Source: Siphlonurus alternatus
Taxonomy: Eukaryota; Arthropoda; Insecta; Ephemeroptera; Siphlonuridae
Assembly (NCBI GenBank): GCA_949825025.1
Contig: OX463781.1
Span: forward strand, 32,129,221 to 32,193,220
DNA length: 64,000 nt
Reading direction: 5' to 3'
In this document: one piece after another, positions 54,901-64,000 of the stretch
Layout: each line of letters begins with the position of its first letter
How positions within the stretch are numbered: position 1 is the stretch's first letter
Notes under the pieces: generated by a model
The model's database searches: none
The model's input: the letters and a program-made list of their open reading frames with translations, nothing else
Told to the model about the DNA's origin: nothing
Position numbers and translations under genes: made by a program

Positions 54901-55639
54901 GATCAGCAAGATCGCATGACGGTCTCGGATCGTCCACGAGGGCACGATCAAGTAGGTTATCACCAGCCGAAATGTCGTACCTGAACAGCAATACGTGGAA
55001 GTTAGTTAACCAACCAGCTGCTCAGATCACCAAAATCAGTAAAGTAACGAGCCTTGGCAATATGAGATCAAGTGAAAAGTCAAGAGAGCAAAGAAATTTG
55101 GCACGTCAGCAGCTTCAAGACTTGGTATTTTATTTTTTTTTCGTTTAGGTTTAAGGCTCCCCCAAGCTGGTTGAAAGAAACGACGAGAGCACTCACATTC
55201 CGGGTAACTTAGATCCAGCGCGACCACGTAGGTTGCGAAGAGCTGGAAGGTCACGATGATTCCGGTGCATATGGACATGAGCAGGGTATACATGCAAGGC
55301 CAACCTGCAATGGAAAATTTCCGAATTTCAAATCTTCCCTTCGATGATTCACAACTATCCTTGTTTCAATTTGATCTTAATTAAGTTACATATTGTTAGC
55401 TTCTGCATCGACAGGCTGCAGCAATAATATGTTCAGTCATTAACAGATAATTTGTGAGAACTGCTGGAACAGTTCCGCGTCGTAAAGCCTGTGTTTGCAC
55501 TACAGTCTATAATCTAGTCTAGTGAAGATCTATTAAAGTTAATCAGGGTTTCACGTACCTCCGGGCCGGGTGGGAGAGCGCACGGTCGGCTTGGCGTACA
55601 GCACCACCAAACTCAACAGCGTGAATTCGTCGGCCATAA
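49549..55639 (-). CDS. PIEZO: Piezo mechanosensitive channel, N-terminal blade region only
   Basis: Twelve exons on the - strand: 55639-55559, 55304-55197, 54980-54792, 53996-53744, 53689-53542, 53463-53397, 52343-52279, 51088-50831, 50565-50454, 50396-50254, 49909-49764 and 49695-49549. All join in phase without stops, about 572 residues. Piezo-like landmarks in order: SLVVLYAKPTVRSPTRPG, LLHLFLLISYQQPWPQ, TLVRLLGLTRL, VVFHSWLGFLMMIWANVMWM with SRALSIYASLL, TLIFLVVLRQYT, and FMYIYQFDISKF. These are the repeating four-helix blade units. The first exon starts at an acceptor and needs two bases to finish a codon, so a short N-terminal exon is missing unless the ATG at 55637 is used. The last exon ends at a GTGAGC donor in phase 2 with no partner. 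The beam, anchor, cap and pore (roughly three quarters of a Piezo) are not in the window. The exon 8 donor GTCCGT is unusual. It could be a partial duplication or an assembly break. Confidence 0.8.
51949..51981. repeat. Poly-A run
   Basis: About 33 adenines in the Piezo intron between the exons at 52.3 and 51.1 kb. Other long homopolymer runs lie near 17229-17252, 48892-48920 and 54371-54394. Confidence 0.9.
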
Positions 55640-57097
55640 CTGCAAGCACACATTAAACTATCAAACAAGCTAGTAGCTAGTTTACTTCATTTTCTTACTA
55701 ATTTGAATAGAGGACCTCGGGTTCTGTGCGTGTCATTAATTTTATTTTGAGATCTATTGCTATTTCTAATACCCTCTATATCTATGTGGAATACGCTGTG
55801 ACATCATTCATCTGAAGATTCAACAGTCCAACAATCTGCATGACCTTAATTACGCGTATTAAAGGAGCTTATTAAATTTTATTTCGATTTTGAGAGGGTA
55901 TTATTGGAGACGTCGAAAATGACTAAACAATGTTATGTTAAGAAATTACTCAATATATTATTTGCGGATTTTCTAAAGCAGTAAACAATTTCGTGAATTT
56001 TCAATTATTCTCAAACACTGATTGTACGTACATGTTGTGTTACAACGTACCAACTACCGTCCCGAAATTTTATAATTTTATAAAATAATAGAACTAACAT
56101 TTTATAATTACAATATTACATTGCCTAAGAGTTTGAATTATCCAAAAACGTTATGTGACACGCTTCCTATTAATATTTTGTATAAATTTACATCTCCAAA
56201 TTGAATCTCCAAATTGAAGATGGAAAAAGTATCACCCATCAAATTCTCACACTTTCCTTCTTGAAGATAACATAACGTAGTCATGTCTGCAAGATTTACA
56301 TAATAAAAATTTTCCCTATATAATATAGACAAAGAGTCATTCTAATACAATCTTTATTCGAAATGGCCAGCAAATATTAAAATATATATATGTATGTATA
56401 TATATATATTAATAATAATAATAGTAATAACAAATAAAACAGCAACATACTTATAAAATATGAACAAGGTTTTCCAACGCTTTTCCTCATGATTTCATTT
56501 AATTAATTACTTTTTACTACCAGCTATGCTCAATTAAGCTGAAACCCAAAACTGCAAGTCTTTCCTGCAGGCATCTGTTTAAAGCTCGAAGTTTAGTATA
56601 CCGGGAGTTTCAATACACAATTCCTCAGTCCATGAGGGGGGAAAAAACAACTATATATAATATGGTCCAAAAAATTTACTTTTTTCATTTCTTATTTAAA
56701 AAAAGAAACAAAAAGTCAAATATTTAGTTCTAAAAATCATCTCGCCTGGAGGTTTGACAACTTGTTCAGCTTCGATTCGGAGCAGGTTGCATATGTGGCA
56801 GGGGGAATGCGCACTCGGACGCCATCTTTAATAAAACAACCTCCTCAAATATATTTTATGTATAGGTTAGCAAAATACTTAGCATGCAGTTCATGAAATT
56901 TGAAAGGTAGCAGTTACATAAGTTAATTAATTGGATTAAACCGTTTAGAGCAAAACACGACAATCGTCTATGTTAAATTAAAACAACCAAAAAAGATTTG
57001 TTCTATTTTTACTTAATTCTCTCATCTCATTTGAACTTTAAATTTAACGCTTGCAACCTATATATTTTATAATGTCATAAATTATGTAAATTTTTAA

Positions 57098-57222
57098 TAG
57101 GTCTGTTGGTAAATACACAATCAGAGAGAATTATTTATTTATGATGAACTTTCTGTACATACAACATAAGGTTCATCACAAATAATCTATTCTTTCTGAT
57201 TGTGTATTTACGAACAGACCTA
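57098..57222. mobile_element. 125-bp hairpin element
   Basis: The arms start TAGGTCTGTT and continue GTAAATACACAATCAGA, repeated inverted at the right end with one mismatch. The centre contains a second inverted pair around GATGAAC and GTTCATC. Confidence 0.6.
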
Positions 57223-57795
57223 ATATACATCTGAAGTCATGCATGATCTGGTTCATTCAAATGTTTCATTAATATAGCATGTGACAAAAAATATTTAAAT
57301 AAATAAACAAAAATATAATTCCTCAAAACATTCAGCATAAATTTAATAAGATTATATTATTTACATCTTATAAAAAATTTGGAGATAATCGTTTTTCATA
57401 TGGCATATGTGAAACTAAATTAACAATAAGAAAACTTACCTGCTTAAAATACAAATGTTACAATTTAATTTGGTCTGAAATGGTTGCAATTTTAATTGAA
57501 ATGGTTTTTGTAAATTATAAACATGACTTACTATTACTTTTTTTCTCTTTTCACACACGTAGACATGCTTTATTGTGTAAATAGTGCATTATTGTGAAAT
57601 CACCGTAATTTGTGTAATTTTAGGTGACTTAAATACATGTAAAGCTTCTTTCACATGATTGACCATTTTTGTGACACGCCGCAAAAATTCAAGCTTGTGG
57701 CGGCTTACGTGATTCCGCAAATTTTTTTGATTATGTGAAAGCACCTTAATGCGGTTCCTATCAGCATGTAATGGTTTTTTCATCGCGTATACCAG

Positions 57796-58021
57796 CGAAA
57801 CACTTACTGAGAATCATTACGATCGTCTGAACTTGCCAGAATATTCCAGCGATGAGGGTGAGGATGACCTCGCTCCATACGATGCCGCGAACTTCGGTGT
57901 TCAGCTGAGAACTGATCATCGCGCCTTCACTGTTGACACGAGGCTCCGGAAAAATGAACTTGAGAAAATTGTTGCTAATTTAAATTTACGACCGGTACAA
58001 ACTACCATAGCAACCCGGTAA
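57796..58021 (+). other. Orphan ORF with exon-like start
   Basis: After TACCAG the frame reads 74 codons to TAA. It contains YDRLNLPEYSSDEGEDDLAPYD and a basic C-terminal segment (RLRKNELEKIVANLN). Its base composition is GC-richer than the flanks, which suggests real or recently coding sequence. It could be the C-terminal exon of a transposase or of an unrecognised gene. No partner exon was found. Confidence 0.3.
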
Positions 58022-58052
58022 ACAAACATTGCTCAGGGCAATAATTCTCTAA

Positions 58053-58266
58053 TTGAACAGGGTATTGGCGTTCCTTCCCGTTAAAAAAAAAAATGATTGT
58101 TGGAATTTGTAAACAACGAGCGAAATCCCCTTTTTAGCCAGTAGGAGTCGTTTCAACAAAAGTGTTTTTTAAGCCAATCAGAATTCAGAATTGAGCCTTC
58201 ATAAGCCGGAAGGGAGTGACTCTACCTCCTACAATAGTGGATTAGCCCTGATTATACCCTGTTCAA
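58053..58266. mobile_element. 214-bp inverted-repeat MITE
   Basis: The ends are TTGAACAGGGTAT and the complement, with a further CGTTCCTTCCCG inner match. There is no ORF. It begins 32 bp after the orphan ORF stop codon. Confidence 0.55.
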
Positions 58267-59079
58267 TAGTTCAATAAATGACATTGCTTTGCTAGAGAAC
58301 ACTTCACTTGTAATAATAATCTATAGCTTCTATAGTTGTCCCAATCTGGAGACACTTTTAGCCTAATTGTAAAAAAAAAAACAAAAAAAAAGCCGTATAA
58401 ATCTAATTTTATAAGTAATATCATTTTAAAAAAATGCTATGACCCAAAATTATAACAATAGAAATTTGACCCTGAACAATGAACAAACTATACATGATAA
58501 AACTAATTACAGAAGCCTTCATTTTTAGTACCCTCAATAGTTACATTTTTAATAAGATTTTTATTTATTTTTAATAATAATAATAATAATTGTTTATTGG
58601 GTTAACTATTACATGTTTGGGAAGGGACAAAAAAAAACATAACTCAATTGGTGGCTGAAAAAGGCAATTGCCCATACACAAAGTGAACAGCCACCACACA
58701 TGTATATTGCATGATAATGTGCATATTTTTAATGTATAAATAAATTTGAATAATTCATTGGTTTATGTTTGACAAAATAAGGTAATGACTTTTTAAAAAG
58801 TTCATTTATATTATAGAAGAAAACATTGTCTTGGATTTATAAAAGAACAGTGGTTTGTTTTGTATATGTTTATTTACAAACAAAAATAATTTTGTGCCAA
58901 CGTACCTGCAATTCTGCTGGTAGTTTCATCGTAACTTTGGTCAATTTACTGAGCCATAATGCACGATTAAATAATGATGATAATTATAACGTAATATTTA
59001 ATAAAATAATAATATATGAACAATTATTATGAAAACTCAATATCCTTTGTACAATAATACAGCTTTATGACTGCGAGAG

Positions 59080-59179
<100 letters not shown>

Positions 59180-60031
59180 ATATTATTATTATAATAAAAA
59201 GATTAAAGGTAATGCGAGTATAACACGAGAAAGAATATAAAAAAAAAAGTTGAACATTTCAGAGGCTTTTTACGTTCTAATCATTAAATTTATACACTTG
59301 TATGGTTCGGGACAGCATGCTATGCTTGATGTATGGCATGTAGGCATTGCCATGGAGCGTATTCGGGGCGTGGTGAAATTACTTAAAAATGACCAAATTG
59401 AGTATCACTCTCAAAATTACAAATCTTTATCTCTTTTTAATTTTTTTTATTAACTTAAGCTCCAGCAAATCAGTAGAATTCGTAATGCCCCGAAACGTGC
59501 ATGTATAGAAGAAAAAAAAATAAAACATGTAAACAAAGCCAGGAACAAAGCTTAGCAGCAGTCAAAGTCCCCGATCACAGCGCCGCCACGAGAAGTCTGA
59601 TCCGTGATGTTAATTCACTCTATACAGCTGACAATAACAAAATGAGAGTCGGGCGTCTCACACACTCCATGTCTGTGGTCATATAACTCACAATCACTGT
59701 TAGATTGTCTCTCAAGCTTCAATCGTTTGTTTTTTTACGTTGTTTTTAATGTCGTATATATGTTTATATATAGTACAAAACTAGTATCGGAACAATAATG
59801 ACAAGAACGTACAAAATACGTATATAGTATACGTACATTGTAAATAAAAAAATAACAATAATGATAATAATTGTATCTTATTTGCTCACACGTTTGCTGG
59901 CATTTTCGTCAGACAAACCAGCAAGTTCCTTCACGTCCGTACATGACGTGTTCCTGGAGTATTTTTCAATAATGTCACCTAGTCGCACATCTTGCAGCAG
60001 CTCGCTGCAATTTTTGTCCATACGGTGGCGC

Positions 60032-63000
60032 TCAGGAGTGACTGGAGCGGTCGTCGAACACGTCCGGCAGGTCATCCACTCCGCCTCCCATCGGGTTCAA
60101 GGCAATGGAGACCTGGGACACCATGGTGCGGCTATTGTTGTGCTCGCTGCGGGACTTCTCTGTAATGTGGAGACACAATCAGACAGACGTTATTTGGGGA
60201 TGAAGGGAGAAGGGGAGATAAAGAGGGAGAATGGAGGCAATATTTTTTTAATTTATGTTAATACTTTGTACTGTAGATCTATTATGCTTTTAAATTATTT
60301 AAAAACTTTGCATTACAAATTATAAATTATACATTAAATTATTTTATAGTTTAGGTTTGCACAATTAAATTGACGAAAATAATTGTATTTTTAATTGTTT
60401 TTGTGTTTATAGAGACTACATTAATGAAAAAAAATCATATACAAAAGAAAGTAAATTTGATTTCTGAAGTATAAAACACAAAAACATAATCATTTAGGCA
60501 TTAAAATTGGATATAATATTATTTGTATTATTGCCAATAAAGATAATAGGATATTAAAGTAATTTTATTTCTGCGTAATAATGTATTTTTTTCATAATAC
60601 AAAGTTTGCATTGACGAAGAGTTATGTGCAGTGGGAATCTAAAATTTGTGAGTCTTAAAAGTTAAAATACAGCCATGGCATGTTTCCAATCCAATTATTG
60701 ATGGCTAATATTGAATTTTAAATATATGTTAATATATGTTTTTGAACCCATAAATAATTTTTCGTCTCCAGAATTCTTAATTTCAATTAAATTATTGTCT
60801 TATAATAAAAAGTGTTACAGAAATTTACTTGGTGTCAATAATGAAACAAGCAAATTGAGGTTAGAAATGGGGAGAACTTGAATTGAATTCAGAGGGGTTA
60901 TTGCAATATTAAAATAATAATAATAAAAAAAATAAATGCTCTATTGGACCCAATAAAATGTCAAATAATCAATGAGTTTTCGTTTGCCATATTTTATGAT
61001 TATTTATGTTTTTGATTACGTCACTACATAAAATGTAAATCTTAAATGTTTGACCTTGGGCGTAAGCAAACCTATCACTCACTTGCATAGATGAGGTCTA
61101 ACTTTAATCTATAAAGGCTAAACTTTGTTTATTTTTTTATTGCTGCAACAATCGAAATCAACAAAGATAAGCCTAGGTTAAAGTTAGATCTCATCCATGG
61201 AATTGGGTATATGTATATTATGCACCAGCTGTTAAGATTATGTGCAAGGACTTCAAGGTAATCTTGGCTGGACGTTATTGTGTAAAATTTGTGGAAGAAT
61301 ACAAAAAAAATATTAATTTATAGCAAAAGCACCATTTGAATATGAAAAAGGTTGACATTGTTAAGTTAGTCGAGACAGACAGACCACCACCAGCACGGAT
61401 AGTGCCGCGGTACCTCAGTAGGACGCTCACCGGGCTGCTGGCTGGAGGTGGGCCCGTGCGTGAAGGAGAGCATTCGCGGACGGCGACACAGAAGCACGGT
61501 GCGGTAGGCCTGTCGGTACTGCTTGTTCATGATAACGTAGATCAGGGGGTTTATGCACGCGGACAGGTACAGCAGCAGATAACCCAGCACGTGTAAACCT
61601 GTACAGGAGGACAGTTATGGATCGAATTAACAAACGTTTGAAAATAAAAATTCATGGTATTTAATTACACACTTTCCCTGAAGTCTCCTTAAAGCTTGAG
61701 CTGGATCAGATTAGCCCTTTTGCAATTGTACGCTTAAGGCTTAACCTGAGAAATTTGGCCGAAAAATTCGCTACAACAGATTTTCTTCAAATTAATTTGG
61801 TGGACTTACAACAATCGTCAAATTAGCTCTGAATTTTTTCGGAATTTTTCAACCGTTGGTTTAATTATAATTAATTTATTTAAATGACAATTTTGTATCC
61901 TTCCAATGTTAAATTTGTTAATTAGCATTGCAAAAAAACTATACAACAGATTCTTTCACTTTTATTTTTTACTAAAACCTAATTTTTTAGACTATTTTTC
62001 TGAATTGTTTTCATATATTTTGAACCGTGGCGATGATCGTTTCCTATATGTGATGAGAAATGTGGCAACGTTCTCAAGGACTGATGTCACCACCCCCTCC
62101 TAAAAATTTATTCGCATTCCAATGCAAACAGTGTTGCCACTATAGCCACGCCTCTTGACCTTGACAGACAAATTCTCAGGTTATACCTTAAATAATAAAA
62201 TTATGCGATTTGAATGCATATGTTTTTCGCATGTCTAAACTGTCTACTCCAAAGACAAGAAGTAATGTGTAACATAAGTAGGTATTACTATTAAAAAGAG
62301 ATGGTAAAGTAAAGAATGACGAAGGGACTTACCAGGGTAGTGCACGTCCTTGTCAGCGACCTTGACGATGGTGATTGGCAGGTAGCAGGTGAGGAAGGAC
62401 AAGAAGATGGCCAGCACCATCTTCGTGATGCGCCACTCGTTGCGCTTTCTCTTGGCCTCCTTGTCGGAACGGCCTCCACCCGCCGCCCCAGACCCGGACC
62501 CCGCGTGCTGCCGCATGCGCTTCTCAGATCTGCATAAGTTACATATATACTTTACAACCAGGTCCACATACAAAACTTTTACACATCTTTAACCTGATAG
62601 ATCAATGACCGTAAATTTTATCATCATTTTTCGGAAATATAAATGTAATAACGATGTACTTATTAAACATTCGGTATACCCAATGTTAAAACTTACTGTT
62701 AGCACGGAATATCTATAAGATATTAAAGAATATTTTTTGGGGTTAGCATGGACATTTTTTCCTGTTTTTCTTTTCTTTTCCCAGCCATACGCCAGCTACA
62801 CACGTCACCTTTATGGCAACTATTTAGAGATGGCGGTTATATATCACTTCAGTGTGTCAACTTAGAGCTTAGAATAATTTAATAATAATTTTTGGCTACA
62901 GCAAGAAGCAACCTGCTGCTGCCGTGGGAAGGCACGGGAAAAGGCGGAGGAGCAAAGGTGAATAATGATGCTGATAATTTGTTTCAATGTGGCAGGTAAG

Positions 63001-63446
63001 GAGTGCATGGAGTTCTGCAGATTCCAAGCCAAATGGTACAATAACTTTTTCAGTGAGAGTGTGTTGCAGTCTTAAATTTTCATAACATTAATTGGACAAA
63101 GTCGCGGTGTTAGACAAATATTAATTAATAATGAATTCACTTAATTAATAAATATTAGACAACGGGCCATGGCGATTGATCATTTTACGGAAGTTTTGGA
63201 GATGCTGTCAGAGAGGGGACATTGTGATAAATTCCCTCTGTTCTGGAGTCTCCAGTATCTGTTCCTGGCTCGGCAAGTGCGGGAGGACTCACTTGTGCAC
63301 GACGAGGAAGATACGAGCGTAGCACAGCACGATCACGAGGCACGGCACCACGAAGGCCATCACGAAGAGCGCCGCCTTGCTGGAGCGCCCACGCGTGTCT
63401 TCCAGAATGCTGCACGTGCCCAATCTCTGGTCGTAGCCGAACTCCC
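60032..63446 (-). CDS. Moody/Tre1-like rhodopsin-family GPCR (TM5 to C-terminus)
   Basis: Four exons on the - strand (63446-63293, 62529-62333, 61598-61431, 60159-60032, stop at 60034-60032) join in phase. The first has CSILEDTRGRSSKAALFVMA and PCLVIVLCYARIF (TM5). The second has a long Gly/Ser-rich third loop, then RNEWRITKMVLAIFLSFL and CYLPITIVKVADK (TM6). The third has YLSACINPLIYVIMN (TM7, NPLIY variant of NPxxY) and a short basic tail. The last exon ends with SRTMVSQVSIALNPMGGG and a DDLPDVFDDR acidic end. These blocks match insect Moody and Tre1, which act in glial barrier formation and directed cell migration. The ligand is unknown. TM1-TM4 lie to the right of the window. Confidence 0.85.
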
Positions 63447-63514
63447 CTTCAAAAAATCGTGCAAATGTTGAAAAATCGGTTCAATATCACGCTATACAAA
63501 AGTATAATGTTACA

Positions 63515-63620
63515 CAGGCACGGACTGGCCTACCGATCCACCGAGCATGGGTCGGTGGTCGGTGGGCCGCGACAAAAGTGGGCCGCCGGGGCAAATGTGG
63601 GCCACCGGTCAGAAAAAAAA
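63515..63620. mobile_element. Left end of a CAGGCTCGGACTGG-family element
   Basis: CAGGCACGGACTGGCC matches the termini at 24896 and 23358. The following sequence is rich in GGGCC/GGTCGG repeats. The right end was not found. It lies just upstream of the TM5 exon, inside the GPCR intron. Confidence 0.35.
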
Positions 63621-64000
63621 AAAGGGTAAAAGGGAGAAAAGAAAAGACGGAGAAAAAAAAGAAGGAAATAAAAAGAAAATGACAACAAACACCAATGGAA
63701 TTAAAGAGCAATATCTCTTACATAAATATATTGATCAAGGAATTAGAGGGAATGAAAGTGCATGCATCAGCTTTATTTGTGGCATGAAGAAGACAATATG
63801 TACTGCAGTAGTCTAGCCCAGCTAGGTGTCAATTATTTCCGCGATCTTTTAAATTACGTTTCTTAATTAATATTCCGTCTTAAATCATATTATAATCAGA
63901 GCTTTCTTAGGGCTCTGGTCTTATATATTTTATGAAAGCATATCATGCATTTAAAATCAAGCGCTATATGAAATAATTATGTAAGAGAGAAAAAAATACC

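Overview
This is a window of animal nuclear DNA. Compact GC-rich exons sit in AT-rich introns, nearly all splice donors read GTGAGT or GTAAGT, and the non-coding DNA is full of small transposons and microsatellites. The gene families (RNF34/RFFL, LAPTM4, PSMA3, an animal 2-aminoethylphosphonate transaminase, Notch-ligand domains, Piezo, a Moody/Tre1-type receptor) point to a bilaterian, most likely a protostome invertebrate. The species cannot be fixed from the sequence. I joined exons by hand, checking each GT-AG pair and reading phase.

Layout, left to right: (1) RNF34-like E3 ligase, + strand, 5' end off the window (1896-4338). (2) Transposon-rich intergenic DNA containing two hAT-type elements with perfect 8-bp target duplications. 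(3) A complete LAPTM4-like lysosomal membrane protein, - strand (15401-11201). (4) A complete proteasome subunit alpha-3, - strand (24515-16575), whose 7-codon first exon lies 3.8 kb upstream of the second. (5) A microsatellite and satellite block (24.7-29.8 kb) with a dense CAAGATCTTG array and a 142-bp tandem repeat. (6) A 2-aminoethylphosphonate-pyruvate transaminase, + strand (30564-34243), lacking only a tiny first exon. (7) Two - strand genes that look like the two halves of a Delta-type Notch ligand. One (48417-43575) has a signal peptide, an MNNL domain and a mucin-like tail but no DSL and no EGF. The other (39258-35272) has a signal peptide, a truncated DSL, three copies of the Delta EGF1-EGF2 (DOS) pair and one last EGF, with no membrane anchor. 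(8) Twelve in-frame exons of a Piezo N-terminal region, - strand (55639-49549), ending in an unused splice donor with no pore half in the window. (9) The TM5-to-C-terminus part of a Moody/Tre1-like GPCR, - strand (63446-60032), 5' end off the window.

The genes look like unlinked housekeeping and signalling functions: ubiquitin ligase, proteasome, lysosome, phosphonate metabolism, Notch signalling, mechanosensation, GPCR. The most unusual region is 35-48 kb, where MNNL and DSL/EGF modules normally fused in one ligand occur as neighbouring secreted-type genes. The repeat landscape is dominated by fold-back elements, several of them flanked by TTAA and sharing a central motif, and by small hAT-type elements.
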